Numbered from the stretch's first letter, positions 43,291-53,054 are shown. The stretch is 62,485 nucleotides of DNA from Prevotella sp. (GCA_024697645.1 JAILFH010000026.1:1-62485), one strand, 5' to 3'. Made by a program: numbers and translations. The notes: a model not told the origin generated them from the letters alone.

Positions 43291-45183
43291 CTATTCCAGA
43301 TAAGTATATCCGTAGAGACCAGAGCGATAGTTGGAAAGGAACTCCTTGCCCTCTTCAAGCGAGATGACTCCTTGTTTGACGCTCTTCGTCACCCAGCGTT
43401 CGAGTTGGCGAACCAGTTTCTTCGGGTCGTACTGAACATAGTCGAGAACCTCCTCAACGGTTTCTCCATCGAAGATTTGGTCGATGTGATAATGACCGTC
43501 CTTTACAGAGATGTGGGCAGCATTGGTATCGCCAAACAAATTATGCATATCTCCGAGAATCTCTTGATAGGCTCCCACAAGGAACACGCCGAGATAATAG
43601 TCCTCGTTTTTCTTTAACTGATGAACGGGTAGCACGTGTCCAATGTGGCGAGAAGTCACGAAGTTGGCAATCTTTCCATCGCTGTCACAAGTAATGTCCT
43701 GCAAGGTGGCGTTGCGTGTGGGTCGCTCATTCAGTCGCTGAATAGGAACAATTGGGAACAATTGGTCAATGGCCCAAGAGTCAGGCAGTGACTGGAACAA
43801 GGAGAAGTTGCAGAAATACTTGTCGGCCAACAACTTGTCGAGTTTGCGCAGTTCTTCAGGAACATGCTTCTGCGATTTGCCCAATACGTTGATTTCGCGG
43901 CAAACACTCCAGAACATGGACTCAATTTCGGCACGTGTCTTTAGGTCGATGAGACCGTGTGAGAATAGTTCAAGTGCCTCTTCGCGGATTGCTTCTGCGT
44001 CGTGCCAGTCTTCCATCATCGAGCGCGAATTCAGGTTGTCCCAGATTTGGTAAAGTTCCTTCACCAACTGGTGATCGCTCTCCTTTGCCTCAAACTCCTC
44101 GGGCATTTCGGGCAGCGTTGCTGTTTCGAGTACGTCGATAACAAGCACTGAGTGATGAGCCGTGAGTGAGCGTCCGCTTTCGGTGATGATGTTGGGGTGG
44201 GGGATTTCGTTCTTGTCGGAAGCATCAACGAACTGATAGATACAGTCATTGACATATTCCTGAATGGAATAGTTCACCGAACTCTCACTCGAAGACGAAC
44301 GCGTTCCGTCGTAGTCAACGCCCAGACCACCGCCACAATCGACGAAGTCGACATTGTAGCCCATCTTGTGAAGTTGCACATAGAATTGTGCGGCCTCGCG
44401 TAAGGCTGTCTGAATGCGGCGAATCTTAGTAATCTGCGAACCAATATGGAAGTGGATGAGTCGCAGACAATCGTGCATATCCTTATCTTCGAGCATCTGA
44501 AGTGCTTTCAGCAGTTCTGCCGAAGTCAGTCCAAACTTTGAAGCATCGCCTCCACTCTCTTCCCATTTTCCGGAACCACTCGATGCAAGTTTAATGCGAA
44601 TGCCAAGATTGGGCTTCACACCGAGTTTCTTCGCTGCGCGGGCAATGATGTCCAGTTCGTTCAGTTTCTCTACAACAATAAAGATGCGCTTACCCATTTT
44701 CTGAGCCAGCAGGGCCAATTCAATATACGACTGGTCCTTATAGCCATTACAGATGATAAGCGAATCGCTTTGGCATTGTACGGCGATGACAGCATGGAGT
44801 TCTGGTTTTGAGCCTGCTTCCAGTCCGAGATTGAACTTACGGCCGTGAGAGATGATTTCCTCAACAACTGGTTGCACCTGATTCACCTTGATAGGATAGA
44901 TGATGAAGTTTTCACCTTTGTATCCATATTCTTCCTTGGCTTTGATAAAGCACGATGATGTCTTCTCGATACGGTTGTCGAGAATGTCGGGGAATCGAAG
45001 CAGTACGGGGGGCGTAACGTCACGAAGGGCCAGTTCGTCCATCACTTCGCGCAAGTCAATCTGCGTCTGGTCCTTGCAGGGCGTAACGTAGATATTTCCC
45101 TCTTCGTTCACACCAAAATACGAAGTACCCCAACCGTTCAGGTTGTAGAGTTCCTTCGAGTCTTCAATCGTCCATTTCTTCAT
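43291..45183 (-). CDS. speA: Biosynthetic arginine decarboxylase
   Basis: 630 residues, the SpeA alanine-racemase-fold type. The PLP Lys is in IYPIKVNQVQPVVEEI (about 96-111). Other motifs: GLEAGSKPEL, IRIKLASSGSGKW, HFHIGSQI, VDCGGGLGVDYDG and ITESGRSLTAHH. It converts arginine to agmatine, starting putrescine and spermidine synthesis. It has its own near-consensus promoter at 45248-45278. Confidence 0.96.
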   Translation of the reverse strand: MKKWTIEDSKELYNLNGWGTSYFGVNEEGNIYVTPCKDQTQIDLREVMDELALRDVTPPVLLRFPDILDNRIEKTSSCFIKAKEEYGYKGENFIIYPIKVNQVQPVVEEIISHGRKFNLGLEAGSKPELHAVIAVQCQSDSLIICNGYKDQSYIELALLAQKMGKRIFIVVEKLNELDIIARAAKKLGVKPNLGIRIKLASSGSGKWEESGGDASKFGLTSAELLKALQMLEDKDMHDCLRLIHFHIGSQITKIRRIQTALREAAQFYVQLHKMGYNVDFVDCGGGLGVDYDGTRSSSSESSVNYSIQEYVNDCIYQFVDASDKNEIPHPNIITESGRSLTAHHSVLVIDVLETATLPEMPEEFEAKESDHQLVKELYQIWDNLNSRSMMEDWHDAEAIREEALELFSHGLIDLKTRAEIESMFWSVCREINVLGKSQKHVPEELRKLDKLLADKYFCNFSLFQSLPDSWAIDQLFPIVPIQRLNERPTRNATLQDITCDSDGKIANFVTSRHIGHVLPVHQLKKNEDYYLGVFLVGAYQEILGDMHNLFGDTNAAHISVKDGHYHIDQIFDGETVEEVLDYVQYDPKKLVRQLERWVTKSVKQGVISLEEGKEFLSNYRSGLYGYTYLE

Positions 45184-45247
45184 TGTCAGTAGGGCCCCGT
45201 TGGGGAATAATGGGTTTTGTGATTTGATTGAGAATTAAGTGAGCAGG

Positions 45248-45278
45248 CAAAGTTACAAAATAAAAATCGGATTTCCAA
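45248..45278 (-). promoter_or_regulatory. Promoter of speA
   Basis: The minus strand reads TTG (45276-45278), 20 bp, TAACTTTG (45248-45255). The rest of the 318-bp gap 45184-45501 holds a terminator for aroK and otherwise nothing I can name. Confidence 0.75.
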
Positions 45279-45460
45279 CATTTCTCTCCCTAAAAAGTTG
45301 ATACACAACAAAAAAAGTCGGTGTGTTATCTTGAATGTCGAGATTGAATGGATTATTTGTACAACGAAATGCTTTGAGAGTAAATATAGTAAATGGGAAA
45401 ATGCTTTCAGTTCTGATAAAAAATGTCGTCAGGATTCTTCGCAGAAATAATGTCAATATA

Positions 45461-45492
45461 AAAAAACCTCAGGGAATCAAATTTCTCTGAGG
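45461..45492 (-). terminator. Terminator of topA-aroK
   Basis: CCTCAG (45467-45472) pairs with CTGAGG (45487-45492), and the inner GGAA pairs with TTCT. On the minus strand the stem is followed by TTTTTTTATA. Confidence 0.8.
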
Positions 45493-45501
45493 ATTCTATA
45501 T

Positions 45502-46029
45502 TTAAACACCAAGTTCGTGGCGAATTTGATTGACAGTGATGGCAATCTTGTCGAAATTGTCCATCAGATTGACATCAATGATATGTCGCGCTTGTGAGTA
45601 GTATTTCTCACGCTCTTGAAGTTGATTATCAATGAATTCCGCCACCTCTTCTGGAGTCTTGTTCAATAATAGCGGGCGAACACCTTTTCCCATTTTCAGA
45701 TGCTTATGGAGAACTTCGGGTGTTGCCTTCAGATAAATGGTTTCTGCTTGCTGATTCATATATTCCATGTTGTCGAAGAAGCAGGGAGTTCCGCCACCAC
45801 AGGAAATGATGACGTTCTCAAATTCTGCCACTTCGTGCAGCATGTTGTGCTCAATGGTCCGGAATCCCTCCTCGCCTCGCTCGTCGAAGATTTCCTTCAC
45901 GGTCTTGCGCATGCGAGTGGTAATATACCAATCCAGGTCATAGAACGTCAGGCCGAGCGCCTTTGCAAGTTCTTTGCCTACAGTGGTTTTGCCGGCTCCC
46001 ATATAGCCAATGAGAATAATACGAATCAT
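45502..46029 (-). CDS. aroK: Shikimate kinase
   Basis: 175 residues. P-loop LIGYMGAGKTTVGKELAKAL (6-25), DLDWYI, the substrate-binding FDERGEEGFRTIE and SCGGGTPCF, and the LID arginine in KGVRPLL. It makes shikimate 3-phosphate for aromatic amino acids. It is 21 bp downstream of topA on one transcript. Confidence 0.96.
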   Translation of the reverse strand: MIRIILIGYMGAGKTTVGKELAKALGLTFYDLDWYITTRMRKTVKEIFDERGEEGFRTIEHNMLHEVAEFENVIISCGGGTPCFFDNMEYMNQQAETIYLKATPEVLHKHLKMGKGVRPLLLNKTPEEVAEFIDNQLQEREKYYSQARHIIDVNLMDNFDKIAITVNQIRHELGV

Positions 46030-46050
46030 TGCTGCTAATTGTTCCGGTTC

Positions 46051-48360
46051 TTATTTCTTCACAATCTTCATGGCCTCCTCGAAAGTGAGTTCGGCAGCAC
46101 GAGCATGCATAGCCTTTGGAAGTCGGTAGTTCTTACCGTCGTAAGCAATGTAAGGACCGTAGCGACCGTTGAGAACTTCCAGTTTCGGATCTTCACTGAA
46201 AGACTTCAGATGGCGCTGCTGGTCTTCCTTACGCTTGTCTTCAATAAGGGCAATTGCTTCCTCGAGCGTGACGGTCATGGGGTCGGAACCTTTTGGAAGC
46301 GACACGTATTTCTTCTCATGAAGGATGTACGGACCAAAGCGGCCGGCGCCAATCACCACCTCACTTCCCTCGAACTGGCCAACAGTTCTCGGAAGTTTGA
46401 ACAGTGAAAGGGCTTCCTCGAGCGTGAGAGAATCCATTGATTTTTCCTTTGGAAGTTGGGCAAAGCGAGGCTTTTCTGCATCGTCAGCCGAACCAATCTG
46501 AACTACGGGACCAAAACGGCCAATTTTTACGAATACAGGTTTCTGAGTCTTCGGGTCGATTCCGATCTGGCGCTCGCCAGCCTTATGTTCAGAACGTGCG
46601 CTGATAACCTTTTCCACTGTTGGTGCGAACTTCTTATAGAAGTCGTGCATCATCTTGTTCCACTCAGTCTTGCCTTCGGCAATCTTATCGAAATCCTGCT
46701 CTACGCGGGCGGTGAAGTTATAGTCCATGATGTCGGGGAAGTTCTCCATCAGGAAGTCGTTCACGACGATTCCGATGTCGGTTGGCAGCAATTTGCCCTT
46801 CTCCGATCCAGCCATTTCCTTCTTCGTCTTCGTGCTGATCTTCGTACCTTTCAACGTGTCAATAGTGAACTGACGCTCTTCGCCTTTCTTGTCGCCCTTT
46901 GTCACGTATTCACGCTGTTGAATGGTTGAAATGGTCGGAGCGTAAGTTGAAGGACGACCAATACCCAGTTCCTCAAGTTTGTGGACAAGCGATGCTTCTG
47001 TATAGCGGATGGGGCCTTGGCTGAAGCGCTCTGTTGCGGTAATCTCCTGGCGCTGCAACACGTCGCCCTTCTTGACTGAAGGCAACAGATTGACTTCTTG
47101 ATCCTCGTTCTGCTCATCATCGGTCGATTCGTGGTAAACTTTCAAGAAACCGTCGAATTTCACAACCTCACCACTGGCAATGAAGATAGAGTCAAGCGTC
47201 TCACCCTGTCCCTTGTTGATATTGATTTCAATGGTTGTCTTCTCCAGTTCGGCATCTGCCATCTGCGAAGCAGCAGTGCGCTTCCAGATGAGTTCATAGA
47301 GGCGGCGCTCCTGGGCTGTACCTTCTATTTCCTGCTTGTTCATATAGGTCGGACGGATGGCTTCGTGGGCTTCCTGAGCACCCTTTGAATGAGTCTGGAA
47401 ATTGCGGGGACGGCTATATTCCTCACCATAAAGGCGGGTAATCTCCTCCTTGCTCGTGCCAATACAGAGCGACGAGAGGTTCACGGAGTCAGTACGCATA
47501 TAGGTAATGTGTCCGCTTTCATAGAGTCGCTGAGCCACCATCATCGTCTGTGAAACTGTGAAACCAAGTTTGCGGGCAGCCTCCTGTTGTAAGGTTGAAG
47601 TTGTGAAAGGAGGCGCAGGCATGCGCTTCATGGGCTTCTTCGTGACGCTCTTCACGGTGAATTCTGCATCCTGACATTGCTCGAGGAAGGCCAGAGCCTC
47701 TTCGTGAGTCTTGAAGCGGGTATTCAGTTGGCAGTCCAGTAACGAATTGCCAATCACCATTTTTGCACTCACGTGGAAATAAGGTTCGCTCTTGAACCCC
47801 TGAATCTCGCGTTCGCGTTCAACAATCAGACGTACGGCAACGCTCTGAACGCGGCCTGCCGAAAGGGCGGGCTTCACCTTGCGCCAAAGCACGGGAGAAA
47901 GTTTGAATCCCACAAGTCGGTCCAATACGCGACGTGCCTGTTGGGCATTTACGAGGTCCATGTTCAAATGGCGAGGATGCTCAATGGCTTCCAGAATTGC
48001 CGACTTCGTTATCTCATGAAAGACGATACGGTTTGTTTTCTCCTCATCGAGACCGAGCACTTCGCAAAGGTGCCACGAAATGGCTTCTCCCTCGCGGTCT
48101 TCATCACTTGCGAGCCAGATCTTCTCTGCCTTCTTCGACTGCTGCTTCAGTTCGCTGACGAGTTTCTTCTTCTCCTCGGGTATCTCATAATCGGGCAGCA
48201 ACGTGTCATCGTCAATGCTGATTTCTTTTTTCTTCAGGTCGCGAATGTGTCCATAACTGGACATCACCTTGAAGTCTTTGCCCAGAAAACGCTCAATCGT
48301 TTTGGCCTTTGCCGGGCTCTCTACAATCACTAAATTCTTTTGCATATTGTTCTGTAGCAC
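46051..48360 (-). CDS. topA: DNA topoisomerase I
   Basis: 769 residues (764 from the second Met at 48345, which directly precedes QKNLVIVESPAKAKTIE). Toprim motifs ESPAKA and SDEDREGEAISWHL. The active-site Tyr is in GHITYMRTDSVNLS (about residue 290). The C-terminal part carries topoisomerase repeats (GRFGPVVQIG, GRFGPYILH, GRYGPYIAYDGKNYRLPK) in place of Cys4 zinc fingers, normal for this phylum. It relaxes negative supercoils. A -7 box lies at 48419-48426. Confidence 0.96.
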   Translation of the reverse strand: MLQNNMQKNLVIVESPAKAKTIERFLGKDFKVMSSYGHIRDLKKKEISIDDDTLLPDYEIPEEKKKLVSELKQQSKKAEKIWLASDEDREGEAISWHLCEVLGLDEEKTNRIVFHEITKSAILEAIEHPRHLNMDLVNAQQARRVLDRLVGFKLSPVLWRKVKPALSAGRVQSVAVRLIVEREREIQGFKSEPYFHVSAKMVIGNSLLDCQLNTRFKTHEEALAFLEQCQDAEFTVKSVTKKPMKRMPAPPFTTSTLQQEAARKLGFTVSQTMMVAQRLYESGHITYMRTDSVNLSSLCIGTSKEEITRLYGEEYSRPRNFQTHSKGAQEAHEAIRPTYMNKQEIEGTAQERRLYELIWKRTAASQMADAELEKTTIEININKGQGETLDSIFIASGEVVKFDGFLKVYHESTDDEQNEDQEVNLLPSVKKGDVLQRQEITATERFSQGPIRYTEASLVHKLEELGIGRPSTYAPTISTIQQREYVTKGDKKGEERQFTIDTLKGTKISTKTKKEMAGSEKGKLLPTDIGIVVNDFLMENFPDIMDYNFTARVEQDFDKIAEGKTEWNKMMHDFYKKFAPTVEKVISARSEHKAGERQIGIDPKTQKPVFVKIGRFGPVVQIGSADDAEKPRFAQLPKEKSMDSLTLEEALSLFKLPRTVGQFEGSEVVIGAGRFGPYILHEKKYVSLPKGSDPMTVTLEEAIALIEDKRKEDQQRHLKSFSEDPKLEVLNGRYGPYIAYDGKNYRLPKAMHARAAELTFEEAMKIVKK

Positions 48361-48418
48361 TATTTCTTTTCAGGCAGAATTCTGAACGCTGCCTGTGTTA
48401 TACGATTCATTTAGGGCG

Positions 48419-48426
48419 CAAAAGTA
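48419..48426 (-). promoter_or_regulatory. -7 box of topA-aroK
   Basis: The minus strand reads TACTTTTG, about 59-74 nt before the possible topA starts. Confidence 0.5.
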
Positions 48427-48527
48427 CAGAAAACTTTTGCTTACACCTTATTATATAGTAGTTTTTTTAGTTTTTTTAAGATTTCTCGGTTTCGTGTAGT
48501 TATCTTGAGTGAGCGAATTGAAGAAAA

Positions 48528-49100
48528 TTATTTGCGTTCAAATCTATGAAGAAAAATCTCCACTGCTTTTCGAATGGAATTCAGTCCGAAGGCTTCTGGT
48601 CGCAACTCGTTAATAGGAATCCACATCAATTCGGCAGCATCGTCCATTGCGTGAGCCGCCTGTTCCACGTTTTTGCTTCCGTCTGCCGTTTCAACTTCAC
48701 AGCGATAGAACATATCCATCGTTGGAATCTCCAAACCACTATAAACGTAGCGGTTGGGTAGAGAGAAGAGAAATTCCGTGCGTGTAACACGAAGACCTGT
48801 CTCCTCTAAAACTTCACGCGCTACACCTTCTTCCGAAGTCTCGTCCATATCCGAGAATCCTCCTGGCAAGTCGAGCGTTCCCTTTGCGGGTTCCTTACCC
48901 CGACGTGCTACAAGAAGTTTTTCTATAAGTTCTGTCTCTGTGCCAGAGGTGCTCACGATAAACGCTGCCGTTGCCGCACTTGGATTCAGATAATAAGTGA
49001 ACCCACAGGCATTGCAACGTTTACTCTTGAAATTGTTTACGTAGAACTCGCTACTGCCACAAACAGGACAAAACTGGAATTTATCTAATGGATGTTTCAT
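48528..49100 (-). CDS. Nudix hydrolase with N-terminal zinc ribbon
   Basis: 190 residues from the ATG at 49100 (MKHPLDKFQFCPVCG). The eight-codon-longer start at 49124 lies upstream of the predicted transcript start and is unlikely. CPVCG and CNACG form a zinc ribbon at about residues 11-33. The Nudix box matches GX5EX7REUXEEXGU exactly (GFSDMDE then seven residues then REVLEETGL). Members of this NudC/NADH-pyrophosphatase-like group hydrolyse nucleoside diphosphate derivatives. Substrate unknown. Confidence 0.92.
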   Translation of the reverse strand: MKHPLDKFQFCPVCGSSEFYVNNFKSKRCNACGFTYYLNPSAATAAFIVSTSGTETELIEKLLVARRGKEPAKGTLDLPGGFSDMDETSEEGVAREVLEETGLRVTRTEFLFSLPNRYVYSGLEIPTMDMFYRCEVETADGSKNVEQAAHAMDDAAELMWIPINELRPEAFGLNSIRKAVEIFLHRFERK

Positions 49101-49121
49101 CTTGATCTTGATTATTTGCTG

Positions 49122-49129
49122 CAAAAGTA
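49122..49129 (-). promoter_or_regulatory. -7 box of the Nudix gene
   Basis: The minus strand reads TACTTTTG; the predicted start of transcription is near 49115, which fixes the start codon at 49100. Confidence 0.55.
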
Positions 49130-49167
49130 CGAATAAATCGGGGATTATTTGAATATTTCGGTAAGAA

Positions 49168-50130
49168 TTATTTGTGAATCAATCTTGGGGCGCAATGGTC
49201 AATGTGGATAGGAATGGTTTCAGTTACCATATTATTTTGTGTGATGCGCACGCGTACGACGCAGGCTTCAGTGTTCAAAGGCTTTTGCTGATCGAAAATG
49301 AAGTTTCCTATGCTGTAATAAATCTTTTTCCCTTTGTAATCTTCTATTGTTTGCAGGCAGTGAGGGTGATGCCCAATAAGGACATCTGCGCCTGCATCAA
49401 TGAGAGAATGTGCTTCCAATCGCTGTTGTGGCAGAGGCTTCTGCATATGTTCACCTCCCCAATGCAAAGTGACGATGACAACTGCGGTGGAATCGGACTT
49501 TTTGAGCGTTCGCACACGATTGAGCAACGAGTCAAATGGTTCCTGACTAACACTTTCTCGGTCGGGAAGATAGGCAAAACTCTCTAATGGCAAACGATTG
49601 CTGGCAAGTAGATAAACAGGGCGACCACTTTTCACTTCTTTATCAGTCGAAGCGGCTATTGGAAGAGTTGTTAGCAGCAAAGGCTTTGCGGCTGCCGTCA
49701 TCGTGGAATCGGCTCCAATTGGTATCAGTCCTGCCCGCAGGATGTTTTGTCGCGTATCTCTTAATCCTTGTCGTCCTTGGTCAACACTGTGATTATTGGC
49801 AAGGTTCAGATGGGTGAATCCATAAGACCGAAGACTGTCAAGCCATTGGGGCTCACCTCGAAAGACATAGCGTTTGAAAGCGGGTTGGTGAATTGTAGTT
49901 GCTGGACACTCCAAATTGCCTACGACGATATCTACTGAACGTAAAAAAACGGCGGTTTCATCGGGAATAACCTGATGCATACCACCATAATCCAGATATG
50001 GTTTCACCCCACGGTCGAGCAGGATGTCACCAGTGAAAATAATGTCCAGCGTGTCATCTCTTTCCGATGGCACGCCGAACGCTTGTATTGTCAGTAGGCT
50101 AACAGCCAGAACTGTAAAAGAACGTCTCAT
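49168..50130 (-). CDS. CapA-family (metallophosphatase-fold) protein, secreted
   Basis: 320 residues from the ATG at 50130, which opens a signal peptide (MRRSFTVLAVSLLTIQAFG). Metal-site motifs of the CapA/PgsA family: FTGDILLDRG, VGNLECP, NLANNHSVDQG, VTLHWGGEH and LIGHHPHCLQ. Named for poly-gamma-glutamate capsule genes, but many members stand alone and their role is unknown. Its start lies 32 bp inside the end of the DUF3160 gene, so the two are translationally linked. Confidence 0.85.
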   Translation of the reverse strand: MRRSFTVLAVSLLTIQAFGVPSERDDTLDIIFTGDILLDRGVKPYLDYGGMHQVIPDETAVFLRSVDIVVGNLECPATTIHQPAFKRYVFRGEPQWLDSLRSYGFTHLNLANNHSVDQGRQGLRDTRQNILRAGLIPIGADSTMTAAAKPLLLTTLPIAASTDKEVKSGRPVYLLASNRLPLESFAYLPDRESVSQEPFDSLLNRVRTLKKSDSTAVVIVTLHWGGEHMQKPLPQQRLEAHSLIDAGADVLIGHHPHCLQTIEDYKGKKIYYSIGNFIFDQQKPLNTEACVVRVRITQNNMVTETIPIHIDHCAPRLIHK

Positions 50131-52528
50131 TGTCTTGTAATTCACCATTGACAGGAACAATGATTTCTTGCATCCAGTCGGGTTCTCCCATTCGAGGACG
50201 TTGCTTCAGCAAATCTTGCCATTCTTCATCGGTTAAACGCTGTTCAGTCATTGGACGATGGAATTCACGATAGGAGAATACTGCTCCACGTGTGAGATAG
50301 CGGTCACCATCGATGTCAACAACAACGTAAATCTCATAAGCAGGTCCTGTGGCGCCATAGAGTATCGACTTGTTGGGATTGTTGTCGCCATTGGCTGTAT
50401 AGACATCGGCAACGCAGGCAATGCTTTTGTCGGGACCTTGCACGTTGTCCCATCCGTCAAGAAATTGGTCAGGCTCACGAATGAGGTCGAGCGAAATGTT
50501 CTCAATGGTGCTTCCGATAATTTCTATCTGGTTGTATTCCTCATCGGTTAGATTGCTAAATGGCCCTATTTCCTTGCGGCTGACACTCAGCAGGAATTCA
50601 GCCAGTTCGCTGATGCGTTCACCCGTTGAAATCAGTTTGTTGGTCTTCAGATTGTACTTCGCCATAAATTCTTCAAGGGCAATATTCAAGGAAACGGCTC
50701 GCTTCCAGAAGTTAATATTCGGCTCTACATAGCCTTTTACCACTGGCGATGGCGGACCTCCCGCACCACATTCGGCTGCAAACGGCTGCTTTGCATAGAG
50801 GATTGCGTCGTGCTTCAGTTCAGCCCATGATGCTAATGCGGTGTTCAGATTTTTCTTTGCCCACTGGTCTGTACGCATGAAGGCTGGCAATTGGTTCTCG
50901 TTTTCATCATAGATGTTGAAACGATGATAATAGGTGGTGTCCTGAAGTGTCTTTAACGCCAACATCCATCGGTTGCTCAGCGTTTCCTGCCAGTCAATCT
51001 CCTGCATGCGGGCCTTCATCTTGGTCAGCATAGGCATAAACTCCGACCATGCGTCCTGCACGTGCAGTTCTCCTGTCAGAATCTGTTCTGCAATTCCTGC
51101 CTTCATCGTGGCAAACACATCGAGTCCACTCGGTGCTGCGCGATGAGTTGGGTCGTTCTTTGCGTCAATCATCTCGTTCATCACCTCTCCATCGGGCGTA
51201 TAGCGCTGGGGCATCAGATTGATTTTCACGTGGCTTGTGCGCTCGAACTTTGGACGGATTCGAGTCTGTTTTTCGCCCATTTCATCGAGAGTTTTTTGCA
51301 ATGCAGCCATAGCCTTTTTGTTCTTCAACAGTTTTTCTAACGGAAGTCCTACTTTTTGGATTTCGTCGTAAACCTGAAGAATCGTCAGATTGTCGGGCTT
51401 TCCGAAAAGGAAGGTCATGGGTTCGAACAACTGGTCGTATATCTGGCGAAGTTCATTGTCGCAACCGATTTCGTTAGCCAAGATGATGGCATTCCTCAGT
51501 TGTGCGGGCTTATCAGTACCGAAAGGAACATGCTGCAGCCACATCATTGCACGGAAATAGCGACCGAGCGTATCATTACGGGTGTAGTGGCCACGTGGTC
51601 GGAACAGTGAGTAGCCGAACTTTGCATTCTTGTAGTCGAGAAATTCTGACATATTGTCTTCAGAACGGGTAATATTGGCGATTTCATCGAGAATCTGCTG
51701 TTCATATTCCTTGTCGACAATCTGTGGTTCCTTGCCAGTGATGAGAGACTCGGCAATTGTGAAATAGGCACGATTCCAACCTGTAGTGCGCCCTTTCATG
51801 GCCTTACAGAACTTCTCCACAGCCTGACTCAGTCCGTTCTGTTCCATCTCGCGCACCATACAGTCGAAATAGAGGTGGAAGAGTTGCAGGTAGATGTCGG
51901 TAGTGACAAATGAAGGGAAGTCAACATAGTCGTTCTTCTCATACACATGGAAGAGTTGGGCAAGTGGTCCAGGTACGATGGCGAAACTGTTGCGTCCGAG
52001 CGACTCCTCAAGTTTGTCCATCGATTCCAACTGGAATGGATTCAGGATGTTGTCAACGCGGAAACGCCAACCTTCAGGCATATTGTTTCCACCCTTCCAT
52101 CTCAGATTTTCTTCGCGATTGATGATTCTCTTGATGAACTTACGCTCCTGGGGAGTGAGTTTCACATGCTGTCCATAATCGGTGTATCCACTGAAAAACA
52201 TCCAGTCGTTCTCGTCGGGTGCCATCTTTTCCTCAGGCAGGTCATAAGAGTTCCAGACCAGCGAGTCGTACCACGATGTCTGTGAGAAAATGTGGCGCAA
52301 ATCAGCATCCTTCAGGACGAAGCCTTGTCTGGCAGCAAAGGCATTACGCAAAACACGGAGTTCAGCCAAAGAAAGGCGGCTAATATCCATATTGGTGTCA
52401 ATCGGCTTGATGAATTGCTCCACATCTAGATGATTCTTTCCAGGCAGATAGACGTGCTTGTTTGTTTGCTGTGCATTAGCGCTGATGCTCAGAAGCAGTG
52501 TCAGTGCGGTCAAGATGAAATTTTTCAT
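50099..52528 (-). CDS. DUF3160 family protein with YARHG-like domain, secreted
   Basis: 809 residues from the ATG at 52528, where a signal peptide (MKNFILTALTLLLSISANA) begins. A YARHG-like segment at about 55-95 reads LAELRVLRNAFAARQGF followed by FSQTSWYDSL. The large DUF3160 region covers most of the rest (FVTTDIYLQLFHLYFDCMV, GYVEPNINFWKRAV, YEIYVVVDIDGDRYLTRGAV). It ends with a C-terminal Cys. Predicted periplasmic or surface, function unknown. It starts 53 bp inside the preceding gene and overlaps capA, so three genes are interlocked. Confidence 0.85.
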   Translation of the reverse strand: MKNFILTALTLLLSISANAQQTNKHVYLPGKNHLDVEQFIKPIDTNMDISRLSLAELRVLRNAFAARQGFVLKDADLRHIFSQTSWYDSLVWNSYDLPEEKMAPDENDWMFFSGYTDYGQHVKLTPQERKFIKRIINREENLRWKGGNNMPEGWRFRVDNILNPFQLESMDKLEESLGRNSFAIVPGPLAQLFHVYEKNDYVDFPSFVTTDIYLQLFHLYFDCMVREMEQNGLSQAVEKFCKAMKGRTTGWNRAYFTIAESLITGKEPQIVDKEYEQQILDEIANITRSEDNMSEFLDYKNAKFGYSLFRPRGHYTRNDTLGRYFRAMMWLQHVPFGTDKPAQLRNAIILANEIGCDNELRQIYDQLFEPMTFLFGKPDNLTILQVYDEIQKVGLPLEKLLKNKKAMAALQKTLDEMGEKQTRIRPKFERTSHVKINLMPQRYTPDGEVMNEMIDAKNDPTHRAAPSGLDVFATMKAGIAEQILTGELHVQDAWSEFMPMLTKMKARMQEIDWQETLSNRWMLALKTLQDTTYYHRFNIYDENENQLPAFMRTDQWAKKNLNTALASWAELKHDAILYAKQPFAAECGAGGPPSPVVKGYVEPNINFWKRAVSLNIALEEFMAKYNLKTNKLISTGERISELAEFLLSVSRKEIGPFSNLTDEEYNQIEIIGSTIENISLDLIREPDQFLDGWDNVQGPDKSIACVADVYTANGDNNPNKSILYGATGPAYEIYVVVDIDGDRYLTRGAVFSYREFHRPMTEQRLTDEEWQDLLKQRPRMGEPDWMQEIIVPVNGELQDNETFFYSSGC

Positions 52529-53054
52529 ATGCTTTATCTTTCTGGTTAATTTTCTTTTCGATGAAATGGTCGAAAACCATTCCAAAACCTTCCCACCGGT
52601 AATCGGAGATAGTATAAGTTCCGTCCTTTCCTGTTTCGAGGGCACGAATTGTTCCACATCCTTCATTCCTCGCTCCTCCTTCATCGTTCCTCGTTCCTCG
52701 AGATTCAATGAATCTGAAATCCTCGAGATGCCCTCCGAGTTTTGATCCCATCCAAAGCGGTCGAATCAGTCCGTTGTAGTTCTTGAAAATGAATAAACGG
52801 CGGCCAAAGTCCCGATGAAACCGCGTTTTTTTGATGACTCCGACCATTGCCTCTTCGCTTCCGTTCCCATTCACATCGCCCACCTGAAACTGATAGACAG
52901 GGTAGGGAAGTTGCCATCGGTCAGTCGTGGAATCGGTCGTTAGCACAAGATAACTAACCGAGTCGTTGACGGTTTCCATGCTGAAAGTCTGCGCATTCGC
53001 GGTCAGAACGAACAGCAGTAAGGGGATGACCAAAAGTTTTTTCAGCATTAACAA
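52476..53054 (-). CDS. Small secreted protein with an FG-GAP/EF-hand-like motif
   Basis: 192 residues (190 from the second ATG at 53048) with signal peptide LKKLLVIPLLLFVLTANA. A short Ca-binding-like motif GDVNGNGSEEAMVGV (about 58-72) recalls FG-GAP/VCBS repeats. The middle (RGTRNDEGGARNEG, about 119-132) is encoded by a purine-rich short tandem repeat and looks like an insertion. The last 17 codons overlap the start of the DUF3160 gene. Function unknown; probably works with DUF3160. Confidence 0.7.
   Translation of the reverse strand: MLMLKKLLVIPLLLFVLTANAQTFSMETVNDSVSYLVLTTDSTTDRWQLPYPVYQFQVGDVNGNGSEEAMVGVIKKTRFHRDFGRRLFIFKNYNGLIRPLWMGSKLGGHLEDFRFIESRGTRNDEGGARNEGCGTIRALETGKDGTYTISDYRWEGFGMVFDHFIEKKINQKDKAYEKFHLDRTDTASEHQR
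52659..52701. repeat. Purine-rich short tandem repeat inside a coding region
   Basis: The minus strand reads repeated GAGGAACGA / GGAACGATGAA / GGAGCGAGGAATGAA variants. It resembles the intergenic short tandem repeats at 15037 and 61669 but here lies in frame within the secreted protein gene. Confidence 0.6.

Noticed and set aside
45253..45456. 67-codon minus frame in the speA leader gap
   Set aside because: It overlaps the speA promoter and is hydrophobic by AT-richness only; no start signals.
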